From positions 1 to 38,671 of IMG/VR virus record IMGVR_UViG_3300050821_006909: 38,671 nt of DNA; one strand, given 5' to 3'. Source of the stretch: a virus. Within the stretch, counting starts at the first letter, position 1. Every line of letters begins with the position of its first letter. The position numbers and the translations under genes are program-made. Below the pieces are notes generated by a model. It was not told where the DNA came from, searched no databases, and saw only the letters and a program-made list of their open reading frames with translations. Shown piece after piece: positions 7,647-15,905 of the stretch.

Positions 7647-8366
7647 ATGTCCAAGTTGCTCAAAAAGATTCTAGGCCTCCTATTTCCGGGGATTGACGGC
7701 GATGATAATGACATCCCTGATGATCTTCCTGCATCTGATTCCGACGACGATCTTCCTGATGATCTGCCTGATGACGATCTTCCTGATGATCCTCCCGTCG
7801 CTGCCCGAACGCGTCGCGATGATACTGCTGACCGTCTGGCTCGCGTTGAGGCTGAAGTCGAACGCCGAGGCCGAGCAGCGGAGGAAGCACGACTCGCTGC
7901 ATCCCGCACGCCAGCGATAGACCCTGAATTCCAGCGCGAGGAAGAACGCCTTCGCGCCGCCGACGTGTCCGAGATGGAACGCTGGCAGATCCAGGCTAAC
8001 CGCACATTGCGCGCAACGCAGGCGCAAGCGCAGCAAGCGCTTTTCCGCGCAGAAGACATGTCGGATCGTGCGCGCTTTGAATCCAAAGTCGCAACCGATC
8101 CGCGTCGCAGCAAGTACACGGAACGTGTGGAAGAAGAGATCCAGCGCGCGCGCTCGCGGGGTCAGCAAGCTTCCCGCGAAGATGTGTACTTCTGGATGCT
8201 CGGCAAGGACATTGCAGACGGAAAGCTCAAGCCTAAAGCCAAAGGCACAGCCGCACCGGCAGTGCCGCGCGGAAAGTCGCCGGGTGTGCGCAGCGACGTA
8301 CAAGGCCGCGGGCGCCCGAGCAGCGGTAGCAAGCTGAAAGCGCGTCTCGAAAATATCGAAATTTAA
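7647..8366 (+). CDS. scaffolding protein, 239 aa
   Basis: ATG at 7647 behind AAGGAAG. Placement immediately before the major capsid gene, an acidic N-terminus with DDLP repeats (about residues 22-51), a long charged helical/coiled-coil middle (RLARVEAEVERRGRAAEEAR; EMERWQIQANRTLRATQAQA) and a basic C-terminal tail (GRPSSGSKLKARLENIEI) are the standard build of a phage scaffold. It would guide procapsid assembly, its basic tail binding the capsid protein, and then leave the head. The acidic repeat is unusual and is listed separately. Confidence 0.75.
   Translation: MSKLLKKILGLLFPGIDGDDNDIPDDLPASDSDDDLPDDLPDDDLPDDPPVAARTRRDDTADRLARVEAEVERRGRAAEEARLAASRTPAIDPEFQREEERLRAADVSEMERWQIQANRTLRATQAQAQQALFRAEDMSDRARFESKVATDPRRSKYTERVEEEIQRARSRGQQASREDVYFWMLGKDIADGKLKPKAKGTAAPAVPRGKSPGVRSDVQGRGRPSSGSKLKARLENIEI
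7708..7797 (+). repeat. internal DDLP-coding repeats in the scaffold gene
   Basis: Short imperfect direct repeats of gatgatcttcctg; a 19-base copy GACGATCTTCCTGATGATC occurs exactly at 7746-7764 and again at 7773-7791. They encode repeated Asp-Asp-Leu-Pro units. Such repeats expand and contract by slippage, so copy number may vary between related phages. Confidence 0.8.
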
Positions 8367-8380
8367 CCCCAGAGGAAACC

Positions 8381-9802
8381 ATGAAATCCTTGCACAAACT
8401 GGGCCTCTTGTGGGCCTCGATGTTCCCCGGTGTAACTAACCAGTCCACCAGTTTTACGGCGGACGTGGAAGCGTACATTCAAGAAGAAGTCGAACCGCTT
8501 GCGCGCCGCCAACTGGTCGCATATCAGTTCGGAAAGCCGCTCAAGCTGGACACGAACCGCGGCACGACCTACACGGCCTCGCGCTATCAGCGTTTGCCGT
8601 TGCCGTTCGCGCCGTTGCAAGAAGGCGTCGCGCCCCCGGGCGAAGCGATGGCACTGCAACAAGTGTCCGCCACCGCGCAACAATGGGGCGATCGCGTCAT
8701 CATCACCGATGTGGCGAACCTGACCATCAAGCACCCCTTGTTCCAACAAGCGTGCGAATTGGTCGCGCTGCAACTGCCGGAAACGCTTGAGCGCAATACG
8801 TTCAACACGTTGCTCGCTACGACCCAGGTCAACTACGCCAACGGCAAGACGAGCCGCGCGAACTTGCTGGCGACCGACGTGATGACCCCGCACGAAAACA
8901 ACCGTATCGTGGGCTCCATGCTCACGTACGGCGTGCCGCGTTTCATGGGCGACGAGCGTGAAGACATGATGATTGAAGCGGGCGCTTACCGCGATCCGTC
9001 GAAGTCACCGGCTGTCATGCAGCACTACGTCGGCCTGATTCATCCGTTGTCCGCGCAAGACATGCGCGAAAACACGACCGTAGCTACCGCCTGGTCGTAC
9101 AGCGATGTGAACCGCCTGTACAACAACGAGCTCGGCCCGTTTGGCGGCACGCGTTTCGTTGAATCGAACCTGATGCCCTACTGGACTGGTGCCGCTCAGA
9201 TCAACGGCACGGCTTCCACGTCTGGCGGCACGCTCGCGACCAATGCGGGCTACCAGATCATCGTGACCGCAGCACCGGCTCAAACGTCGGTCGAACAGAT
9301 CATCTATCAGGTCTCCAGCGCGATCAGCGTCACGGGCCCGACGGGCTCGATCAGCGTTGTACTCCCGCAACTGGCTGGGTACATCTTCAACGTGTACATC
9401 GGCACGTCGGCCACCCCCGGCAACTTGGCTACCGCCATCGGCCTGGGCGTACCGGTTACCGGCCCGCTCGCTGGTCAGGCAACGCAGCTTCTGCCGAACC
9501 AGACCGTCACGTTGACGGGTATTGGCGTGGCGCAAACACCGCCTGCCGCACCGGCTACGGGCGTGAGCGTGTTCCCGACGATTTTCATCGGCAATCACTC
9601 GTACGGCCAAGTGTTGCTCGAAAACCCCGAGTTCCACTACCTGACGGGCGCTGACAAGTCGGATCCCCTGAATCAAACCCGCGTGGTATCTTGGAAAGTA
9701 TTTTATGGAAGTATCATACTGAACCAAGCATTTTTGGCTCGGGTTGAAGCTGGTTCTGCGTTCGCTCCGGGGTATACTGCCGGTACTGTGACAACCCCGT
9801 AA
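8381..9802 (+). CDS. major capsid protein, N4-gp56 family, 473 aa
   Basis: The N-terminal half shows the N4-gp56-type layout: YIQEEVEPLARRQLVAYQFG, then RYQRLPLPFAPLQEGVAPPG, GDRVIITDVANLTIKHPLFQ, and YVGLIHPLSAQDMRE. The expected fold is HK97-type. A segment at about residues 275-390 (NAGYQIIVTAAPAQTSVEQI to YIFNVYIGTSATPGN) looks like an inserted Ig/FN3-like beta domain before the conserved end (LENPEFHYLTG; RVVSWKVFYGSIILNQAFLA). It follows the scaffold gene after a 14-base gap containing AGAGGAAA. Confidence 0.85.
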   Translation: MKSLHKLGLLWASMFPGVTNQSTSFTADVEAYIQEEVEPLARRQLVAYQFGKPLKLDTNRGTTYTASRYQRLPLPFAPLQEGVAPPGEAMALQQVSATAQQWGDRVIITDVANLTIKHPLFQQACELVALQLPETLERNTFNTLLATTQVNYANGKTSRANLLATDVMTPHENNRIVGSMLTYGVPRFMGDEREDMMIEAGAYRDPSKSPAVMQHYVGLIHPLSAQDMRENTTVATAWSYSDVNRLYNNELGPFGGTRFVESNLMPYWTGAAQINGTASTSGGTLATNAGYQIIVTAAPAQTSVEQIIYQVSSAISVTGPTGSISVVLPQLAGYIFNVYIGTSATPGNLATAIGLGVPVTGPLAGQATQLLPNQTVTLTGIGVAQTPPAAPATGVSVFPTIFIGNHSYGQVLLENPEFHYLTGADKSDPLNQTRVVSWKVFYGSIILNQAFLARVEAGSAFAPGYTAGTVTTP

Positions 9803-9818
9803 TCGGAGATTACAACTG

Positions 9819-10301
9819 ATGCCACCGCGCACCCCCCTGGATCCGCCGAAAGGCGGTGACGAGTTCGAAGAGAACGACGAAGCTCAGGGGGAAACCTCTG
9901 AGCAGTTGAAAGCCCGAATCCTCCAACTTGAAGCAGAGTTGGCGCGTTCGGGTGCCGCGCGCCTTATCGCGGAAGAAGAGTCTTCGCGCCTCTCGGCGCA
10001 GGCTCAGAACTCGATGTTCACGACCAACGTTACCGAGCGCTTCTCGCGCGTCGCCGAGGACGGATCGGACGTGTACTGGTACCGGATCGATCTCGCGCCT
10101 TGCGGCGGAACCGAGATCAAGATCAACGGCGTTCCGTACTACCACGGTTCGACCTACGAATTCCGTACCGATTTGCTGCGCTCGATCAAAGAGATCGTGT
10201 CGCGCACGTGGGCGCATGAGAACAACATCATGGGCTCAAACGAAAACGCATACAAAGTCGCGCAAGACCGCATGCTGCGCGGTGGCGAACGTCGACGCTA
10301 G
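9819..10301 (+). CDS. virion structural protein, 160 aa
   Basis: Lies 16 bases after the capsid gene. An acidic N-terminus (GDEFEENDEAQGETSEQLKA) leads into a short coiled coil (KARILQLEAELARSGAARLI), then a compact alpha/beta domain (VYWYRIDLAPCGGTEIKING; STYEFRTDLLRSIKEIVSRT). Likely a head or connector accessory protein by position. I recognise no named family. Confidence 0.65.
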   Translation: MPPRTPLDPPKGGDEFEENDEAQGETSEQLKARILQLEAELARSGAARLIAEEESSRLSAQAQNSMFTTNVTERFSRVAEDGSDVYWYRIDLAPCGGTEIKINGVPYYHGSTYEFRTDLLRSIKEIVSRTWAHENNIMGSNENAYKVAQDRMLRGGERRR

Positions 10302-10309
10302 GAGAAAAC

Positions 10310-10696
10310 ATGGATAAGAACGCAGTCCCGGTTTTGGGAAATTTCCAGATCAGCATGCCGGGTCCGAACGGCGCTTCCCTTTCGATCAGCGGGTACCTCT
10401 ACGCCGACGAGTCGAAAGAATCGCTTGATGAGCGCATGGACTTGTGCCGCGAATCGCTTGAGCGCCAGCAACAAGCGCTGGAAGTGCCTGTTCTGGTCGA
10501 AAAGCTCGCGCAGTTGGAGCGCACGAAGCTTCAAATTCAGGAAGCGTACGCCGATCTGCTGGAAAAGAGCAAGCGCAATACGCTCGCCAGCGCAGAAGCG
10601 CCGCACCTGAAGAACTACCCGATGCAGATCAAGCATATCGATGAAGAGATCGAGAAGGGCCGCACGAAGATCGCTTCCGTCAAGAAGGCCGCTTAA
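10310..10696 (+). CDS. coiled-coil virion-region protein, 128 aa
   Basis: ATG at 10310 behind AGGAGAAAAC. After a short beta start (NAVPVLGNFQISMPGPNGAS) most of the chain is charged helix (ESLDERMDLCRESLERQQQA; LAQLERTKLQIQEAYADLLE), predicting a coiled coil. Between capsid and connector genes it could be a small assembly or head-completion factor. It overlaps the next ATG by one base (TAATG). Function not assigned. Confidence 0.65.
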   Translation: MDKNAVPVLGNFQISMPGPNGASLSISGYLYADESKESLDERMDLCRESLERQQQALEVPVLVEKLAQLERTKLQIQEAYADLLEKSKRNTLASAEAPHLKNYPMQIKHIDEEIEKGRTKIASVKKAA

Positions 10697-11406
10697 TGGC
10701 GTACCTCCAAAGCCAACAGATTGTTGCTCTCGCGTGCCAGATCGCCAAGTGTCCGGGCTTTCTGGCTCAGGGCGGGCAATTCCTGAACATGACTTTGGAG
10801 GACTTGTGGTTGCACCGTGACCTGAAGATCAACCGGGTCGCGGAATTCATTACGGTGCAGGCGAATCTGTACGGGCCGTTCACGCTCCCTCAGAACTATC
10901 AGCGCACCTACGATCTGTTCTTTGAGCAGAACAACCTGCCGTACTTCCTGAACCCGATCAGTACTCAGGAATACGACCAGGAGTTCAAAGACCCGTCGAT
11001 CGCGAATTACCCCTATGAATTCATGACGATCCTGTATGACGAGGATACTGCGCTCGCGCAGGTTCCGCCGTCCGCGGGTCAGCTTTTCATCTATCCGCAG
11101 TCCAGCGGGCAGATCGTGCTCACGCACCGCTACATGGTGAAGCAACCGGACATCACGACTCCGGAAGCGTCCAGCGTCATCCCGTGGTTCCCTGACCAGG
11201 ATTATCTGATCACGGCCACCGCGGCGCGTTTGATGCAGATCACCGACGACGCGCGCCGTCCCGAATTCCTGAAAGAGATGGATGCCATGTTGCGCCTCCA
11301 AATCATCATGGAAGGCGACGAGCAGCAAGTGGTCAAGAGCGTCAAGCTCGATCCCCGCAGGTTCCACTCGAACCGTACGCTAAAACCGACGAAAATCACC
11401 GACTAG
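10696..11406 (+). CDS. head-to-tail connector (adaptor) protein, 236 aa
   Basis: The architecture matches podovirus adaptor/tail-tube A proteins in size and order: an N-terminal helical segment (QIVALACQIAKCPGFLAQGG), a beta-rich centre (ANLYGPFTLPQNYQRTYDLF; SAGQLFIYPQSSGQIVLTHR) and a C-terminal helical end (WFPDQDYLITATAARLMQIT). It would bind below the portal and receive the tail nozzle protein encoded next. The family call is by position and character rather than a diagnostic motif. Confidence 0.65.
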   Translation: MAYLQSQQIVALACQIAKCPGFLAQGGQFLNMTLEDLWLHRDLKINRVAEFITVQANLYGPFTLPQNYQRTYDLFFEQNNLPYFLNPISTQEYDQEFKDPSIANYPYEFMTILYDEDTALAQVPPSAGQLFIYPQSSGQIVLTHRYMVKQPDITTPEASSVIPWFPDQDYLITATAARLMQITDDARRPEFLKEMDAMLRLQIIMEGDEQQVVKSVKLDPRRFHSNRTLKPTKITD

Positions 11407-11415
11407 GAGAACGTT

Positions 11416-13041
11416 GTGCCAATACGCAACGGCCAGCCGGTACGCTTCACCCCCAAGGGATTGTCCGACGCCTATGACGCGACAGACGCGTTCCAGGGGG
11501 CGTGCGCGCTTCTCACGAACGTCGTTTTCGATCAGGCTAACCCGGAAGTGGTCGTAAGCCGTCCGGGCGTGGGCTCTCCGGTCACCTCGTTCGCAGGCTT
11601 CACCGCCCCTACTTTCGTCTCCGTCTCCACGGTCATCGGCACGATCGTCTACGGCATGGTGAGCACTGGGCGCAACCCCGGCCACGATGAGCCCTTCGCT
11701 TACGACCTGATCGCGAACGCCTTCATCACGATCAGCGGCGTGCTCTCGACAAACGTTCCGACGTCGCCCGCAACTTCAGGCCCGTGGACGCCGCCCACGA
11801 TGGCGGTAGTGAGCACCTACATCCTGATCACGCATCCGGGCTTTAGCGGCGCGGGCGCGAACTTCTTCGGCGCGATCAACATCGCGAACCCCGCCGCGCC
11901 GGTTTGGAGTTCACAAAACCTCGCCACGAACCCGCTTCCGAGTGTTCCGACCACGGTTGCGAACTTCAACAACCGCGCGTGGTTCTCGTGCGCGAACGTG
12001 CTGTACTTTAGCGACGTGCTTGTGCCCTTCACGCGCACGAACGCGACAAACTCAGTCACCCTGGGCGATACGACGCCGATCACCGCGCAGTCCGGTCTCC
12101 CGATTCAGACGATCTCCGCGGGCGTCATCGGTGGGTTGATCGCGTTCAAAGGCTCTAGCATTTGGCAGATCACGGGCGATATCACCGAGAACAACCTCGC
12201 ACTGAGTTACATCACGCTCACCACGGGTTGCAGTTCGGAGCGCAGCGTGGTGCAGGGTCCGTTCGGGATCTTCTTCATCGGCGTGGACGCGCCCTACATC
12301 CTGAACTTCCTCGGCGTGCTTTCCCCCCTCTCGCACTCGCCGGGGCAGGACGGGTCGGCCGACGTGCAGGTTCCGTTCCAGAACTCGACTCAGTTTTCCC
12401 GAATCGCGGCTTCTTTCTCAGGAAACATTTTCAGAGTTTGCGTTCCGACCACGTTGTCCGGGGTCTCGCAAACGAACGACTACTGGTACGACATTCGGCG
12501 CAAGCGCTGGACGGGGCCGCACACGTTCCCCTATGACGAGATTTCGCAATTCGGGACAAGCTTCGTGCTATCAGGAGCGGCGAGCGGCGCGGCGCTCTTC
12601 GTGAGCCAAAGCATTCCGAACACAAACAGCACGTACGCGGACAACGGCACGCAGATTATTAGCCATATGAAGTCGTCATCGTTCCCGAAAACCGGGCGAA
12701 TGGCGCAGGTGCAAGTGGTGGAGTCGACGCAGGAGCTTTCGTCTTCAGGCTCGGCGGTTCAATACTCGATCACCGGATACGACGACCAGAACAACACGCT
12801 TGGATCGTGCCTGATCACCACGGCACCCTCGGGCTTCGTATGGGGCAGCGGGGTGCTGTGGGGCAGCGGCGCGAAGTGGTCTTCAGCGCAGCGCATCCCC
12901 CACGTTTACAACATCCCGTGGGCCGCGCCGCTTGTGTTCCAAAAGATGGCACTCGACATCCAGGCGACTTCCTCCAACAGCTTGTCCATCGGGACGTTCT
13001 TCGCCCGGTATCAGGACACCGGATACACGAATCAGGGATAA
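11416..13041 (+). CDS. tail nozzle/stabilisation-type protein, 541 aa
   Basis: GTG at 11416 behind AGGAGAA. A long beta-rich chain with repeated blade-like units (NRAWFSCANVLYFSDVLVPF; GLIAFKGSSIWQITGDITEN; DYWYDIRRKRWTGPHTFPYD) suggests a beta-propeller body, as in the packaged-DNA stabilisation or nozzle proteins of short-tailed phages. It follows the adaptor gene, as expected. Role: closes the head-tail channel and carries the fibres. Assignment by fold style and gene order. Confidence 0.65.
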   Translation: MPIRNGQPVRFTPKGLSDAYDATDAFQGACALLTNVVFDQANPEVVVSRPGVGSPVTSFAGFTAPTFVSVSTVIGTIVYGMVSTGRNPGHDEPFAYDLIANAFITISGVLSTNVPTSPATSGPWTPPTMAVVSTYILITHPGFSGAGANFFGAINIANPAAPVWSSQNLATNPLPSVPTTVANFNNRAWFSCANVLYFSDVLVPFTRTNATNSVTLGDTTPITAQSGLPIQTISAGVIGGLIAFKGSSIWQITGDITENNLALSYITLTTGCSSERSVVQGPFGIFFIGVDAPYILNFLGVLSPLSHSPGQDGSADVQVPFQNSTQFSRIAASFSGNIFRVCVPTTLSGVSQTNDYWYDIRRKRWTGPHTFPYDEISQFGTSFVLSGAASGAALFVSQSIPNTNSTYADNGTQIISHMKSSSFPKTGRMAQVQVVESTQELSSSGSAVQYSITGYDDQNNTLGSCLITTAPSGFVWGSGVLWGSGAKWSSAQRIPHVYNIPWAAPLVFQKMALDIQATSSNSLSIGTFFARYQDTGYTNQG

Positions 13042-13044
13042 GCA

Positions 13045-13809
13045 ATGACCATTATCAGCACGCTACCGAACAACATCCAGGACGGGCAAGTCGCCGACGC
13101 GGCTCCCGTCATGGCGAACTTCAACGCGATCGTGAACGAGGTGAACGCGAACGCGGCCCCGCTTGGTTACACGCCTCTCGGAACGCTTCTGAGTATTCAA
13201 TTCCTTGTGGCTACGGGCGTCTACACCCCGAACCCGGCGGCGACCAAGATCCTCGCGACGCTCCAAGGTCCGGGCGGCGGCGGCGCGGGCGCGACAGCCA
13301 CCGCGTCGAATTCAGTCTCGGCAGCAGGCAGCGGCGGCGCAGGCGGGCGCGCGTTCGCCATCATCACGTCAGGCTTTAGCGGACAGACCGCTACCCTCCC
13401 TGCAGGCGGCGCAGGCGGTTCCAATGGCGGCGCCGGTACGGCGGGCGGCAACGCGACATTCATGGGGTTGACCGCCAACGGTGGTTTGGGCGGTGGAGTC
13501 GCGACCAGCGCAACGGCGTTTGGCGACGGCGGCATCGGGGGCTCGGCTTCAGGTGGGTCGCTGAACACTCAAGGCGCGCAAGGCGGCTGGACAGACGCAG
13601 TGCTGACCGTGGGCCTCTACCACACCACTCCGGGCGCGAGCACCCCTTACGGTTCAGGCGGCGCGATTGTCGCGGCGGGTTCGAACGGATCAAGCGCTAC
13701 AGGGTTTGGCGCTGGCGGCGGGGGCACCACGAACGGTCCTTCGGCGGCGGGGGGTCTTGTAGGGGGCAATGGGTCCGGCTCATTGCTCATCATTTACGAA
13801 TATTCATAA
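13045..13809 (+). CDS. glycine-rich tail fibre/adhesin-like protein, 254 aa
   Basis: The first 75 residues (TIISTLPNNIQDGQVADAAP; VMANFNAIVNEVNANAAP) match a common podovirus tail-fibre N-terminus. From about residue 75 the chain is dominated by Gly-rich runs (GPGGGGAGATATASNSVSAA; GGAGGSNGGAGTAGG) like those of adhesins built from packed polyglycine helices. It ends in a hydrophobic strand (GSGSLLIIYEYS). Probably part of host recognition. Three bases separate it from the nozzle gene. Confidence 0.65.
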   Translation: MTIISTLPNNIQDGQVADAAPVMANFNAIVNEVNANAAPLGYTPLGTLLSIQFLVATGVYTPNPAATKILATLQGPGGGGAGATATASNSVSAAGSGGAGGRAFAIITSGFSGQTATLPAGGAGGSNGGAGTAGGNATFMGLTANGGLGGGVATSATAFGDGGIGGSASGGSLNTQGAQGGWTDAVLTVGLYHTTPGASTPYGSGGAIVAAGSNGSSATGFGAGGGGTTNGPSAAGGLVGGNGSGSLLIIYEYS

Positions 13810-13822
13810 ACCGGAAACGAGG

Positions 13823-14050
13823 ATGGACAATAGATCGCTCAGTGAGGAAGAAGTACGAATCGTCGTCAGAACACTCACAGACGGGGACGTTAAAGCCATC
13901 GTTGACGAATTGGAACGGCGCGCAACTCAGCGCTTCCAATTGAACATCGGCAAAGGCGTGTTATCGCTGGTTTGGAAGTCGCTTTTTTATCTTATCCTAT
14001 GGCTTGCGGCATACGGCGCCGCGGGCGGTTTTCGCAAGTTCTTTAACTAG
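13823..14050 (+). CDS. single-TM protein, possible lysis-control protein, 75 aa
   Basis: I chose ATG 13823 (ACGAGG upstream) over an in-frame ATG at 13769, which lies inside the preceding gene. The N-terminus is soluble and acidic (MDNRSLSEEEVRIVVRTLTD), and the C-terminal third is a membrane helix (VWKSLFYLILWLAAYGAAGG) ending in basic FRKFFN. It sits two genes before the lysozyme, so a holin or antiholin role is plausible, but the clear 3-TM holin is encoded after the lysozyme. Confidence 0.6.
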   Translation: MDNRSLSEEEVRIVVRTLTDGDVKAIVDELERRATQRFQLNIGKGVLSLVWKSLFYLILWLAAYGAAGGFRKFFN

Positions 14051-14059
14051 GAGCAATCC

Positions 14060-14266
14060 ATGTTTGCAGCACTCGAAGCAGAATTCAATGCCATCGTGAA
14101 CGATGCCCGGTCGGTCGGCGAGAAGCTGGAAGCCCTTGTCGGCCTTCACACCAAGAGCGCAGAACTCGAAGCGCTCGCTACGCCGCTGGCGACCGTCATC
14201 GAAGACGCGAGCAAGGCAACCGCGACCAAGGTCACGGAGATCCTCACGATGGTAGGCAAGCTGTGA
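14060..14266 (+). CDS. small helical protein upstream of endolysin, 68 aa
   Basis: ATG at 14060 behind TAGGAGCAATCC. The whole chain reads as amphipathic helix (MFAALEAEFNAIVNDARSVG; ATKVTEILTMVGKL) without a membrane segment. It overlaps the lysozyme GTG by four bases and is therefore coupled to it. It may be a lysis accessory or a small virion protein; unknown. Confidence 0.6.
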   Translation: MFAALEAEFNAIVNDARSVGEKLEALVGLHTKSAELEALATPLATVIEDASKATATKVTEILTMVGKL

Positions 14267-14703
14267 ACTACTCGGCAGCGGGCTTGGCCCTGACAGAAGC
14301 ATCCGAGGGATGCGAGCTTACCGCGTATCAGGATTCGGCGGGCATCTGGACAATTGGTTTCGGGCACACCGCCGACGTGTTCCCTAGCGACACCTGCACG
14401 CAGCAGCAAGCGGCGGCATGGCTCGCGGAGGATATCCAGTGGGCGGCGCACGCGGTCAGCCAATACGTGACCGCGCCTCTTACTCAAAGCGAGTTCGACG
14501 CGCTGGTCGACTTCACCTTCAACCTGGGCGTGGGCAGTTTGGTGCATTCCACTTTGTTGCGTCTGCTAAACTCGCTCGATTACATGGGTGCGGCAGCGGA
14601 GTTTCCGAAGTGGAACATGGCAGGCGGGCGCGTGCTACCGGGACTGGTTACCCGGCGCGCGGCGGAACAGGCGATGTTTTTAGAGGGCCAAAATGGCACT
14701 TGA
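14263..14703 (+). CDS. endolysin, T4-type lysozyme (GH24), 146 aa
   Basis: Near the N-terminus ASEGCELTAYQDSAGIWTIG gives the GH24 triad with T4 lysozyme spacing: Glu15, Asp24 (nine later) and Thr30 (six later). Further family motifs are LTQSEFDALVDFTFNLGVGS and LPGLVTRRAAEQAMFLEGQ. It cleaves the beta-1,4 bond of peptidoglycan. There is no signal peptide or signal-arrest-release segment, so release should depend on a holin, encoded immediately downstream with an 11-base overlap. GTG start. Confidence 0.93.
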   Translation: MNYSAAGLALTEASEGCELTAYQDSAGIWTIGFGHTADVFPSDTCTQQQAAAWLAEDIQWAAHAVSQYVTAPLTQSEFDALVDFTFNLGVGSLVHSTLLRLLNSLDYMGAAAEFPKWNMAGGRVLPGLVTRRAAEQAMFLEGQNGT

Positions 14704-15070
14704 TCCGATCTCGGCGGGGCTCGATCTCGCAAGCACTATCGTCAACAAGATCTGGCCGGACAAGTCGCAGCAGGAGCAGCAGCAACTTGCTGCCGTGCTC
14801 GCGATGGTTCAAGGCCAAATGGCGATTGATCAGGCCGAAGCATCGAGCACCGATCCACTGCAACACTGGCGCGGAGGCTTGGGCTGGGTTTGCGTGATGG
14901 GGTACTTCTGGAACTTCGTTGGCCAGCCTTTGACGAACGCCGTTGCGGTAGCGCTGAATCATCCGCTCGCGCTTCCCGGTTTGGATATCGGCCCGCTCGC
15001 CACGCTCACCCTCGGTATGCTCGGCTTGGGCGGCTTGCACGTGGCGGCTCAAATGAAAGGTGGTTCGTGA
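14693..15070 (+). CDS. holin of the 3-TM type (GTA-holin-like), 125 aa
   Basis: The sequence follows the family layout: MALDPISAGLDLASTIVNKI WPDKSQQEQQQ (amphipathic start), then GGLGWVCVMGYFWNFVGQPL and a C-terminal hydrophobic part (IGPLATLTLGMLGLGGLHVA). Proteins of this type are annotated as holins in gene-transfer-agent-like and many podovirus genomes. It overlaps the lysozyme gene and has its own GAGGG site. It would permeabilise the inner membrane and release the lysozyme. Confidence 0.8.
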   Translation: MALDPISAGLDLASTIVNKIWPDKSQQEQQQLAAVLAMVQGQMAIDQAEASSTDPLQHWRGGLGWVCVMGYFWNFVGQPLTNAVAVALNHPLALPGLDIGPLATLTLGMLGLGGLHVAAQMKGGS

Positions 15071-15630
15071 ACAATCTGGTAAAAATCGCTCAGGGTGTGG
15101 ACACGGCGCCGTTGCTCTTGGAGATCGCGCGCCAGCCTAATCTGTGGAACCGGCACTCGGTGCGCAAGACCGCGCCCGATACGCCGCATGCCGCGATGGA
15201 TGATATCTGGCTCCGGTATAACGACGAGAAGCCGTTCAAGGAATCGGGCGACTACTCGAAGTTCAACGACGAGCACGACGCCAAGTTCTACCCTGAGTGG
15301 TTCGCGCTCCCCAGCGCACGCCCGATCGTCTACAACCTCATGGCGCGCGTCTCGGCGGTGCGCCTGGGCGGTGTGATGATCACGCGCATACCCGCGGGCG
15401 GCAGGATCGAACCCCATGCGGACAAGGGCTGGCACGCGACGTATTACAATACGAAATTGTACGTAGTTCTGCAATCGAACCCACAATGCGTGAACCGCGT
15501 GGAAGACGAGCGCGTTTCGATGGCACCGGGCGAGGTTTGGTACTTCGATAACACGATAGAGCACGAAGTCACGAACGACGGCCCGGATGACCGGATCACC
15601 CTGATTGTCTGCTTGCGGTGCGAGCGATGA
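15067..15630 (+). CDS. Asp/Asn beta-hydroxylase-like Fe(II)/2-oxoglutarate dioxygenase, 187 aa
   Basis: GTG at 15067 overlaps the holin stop by four bases. The core carries the iron-binding pattern HxD...H: GGRIEPHADKGW has His117-Ala-Asp119, and WYFDNTIEHEVTNDG supplies His166; Arg176 in DDRITLIV fits the 2-oxoglutarate-binding Arg. This matches the aspartyl/asparaginyl hydroxylase branch of cupin-fold oxygenases. The substrate is unknown; possibilities are a host or virion protein side chain or a small molecule. Directly followed, with an ATGA overlap, by a small cupin. Confidence 0.85.
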   Translation: MNNLVKIAQGVDTAPLLLEIARQPNLWNRHSVRKTAPDTPHAAMDDIWLRYNDEKPFKESGDYSKFNDEHDAKFYPEWFALPSARPIVYNLMARVSAVRLGGVMITRIPAGGRIEPHADKGWHATYYNTKLYVVLQSNPQCVNRVEDERVSMAPGEVWYFDNTIEHEVTNDGPDDRITLIVCLRCER

Positions 15631-15902
15631 TCAGTTTCCACTCGGCGGGCGGCGTGCTCGCGCGCGAAGAAGCGCTTAAGGCGGGGTACGAAGTCGAAAA
15701 GCACCAGCACGACTACGACCACCTGAGCGTTTTATGCACGGGGTCCGCCATCCTGGAAGTGGACGGCGAGATGCAAGTTTTGCACGGCCCTTGCGTGATT
15801 GAAGTAAAAGCAGGCAAGAAACACCGAATTCAAGCAATATCCGATATCACATGGTTGTGCATCCACGCGGAAGCCGTTGCCGACCCAGCCACAAAGGAGT
15901 AA
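15627..15902 (+). CDS. single-domain cupin, 91 aa
   Basis: ATG at 15627 overlaps the dioxygenase stop. The motif VEKHQHDYDHLSVLCTG corresponds to cupin motif 1 with three histidines, and KAGKKHRIQAISDIT to motif 2, a likely metal site. The length equals one bare cupin barrel. Coupled translation with the dioxygenase suggests a shared pathway or a metal/substrate partner. No specific reaction can be assigned. Confidence 0.8.
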   Translation: MISFHSAGGVLAREEALKAGYEVEKHQHDYDHLSVLCTGSAILEVDGEMQVLHGPCVIEVKAGKKHRIQAISDITWLCIHAEAVADPATKE

Positions 15903-15905
15903 ATC

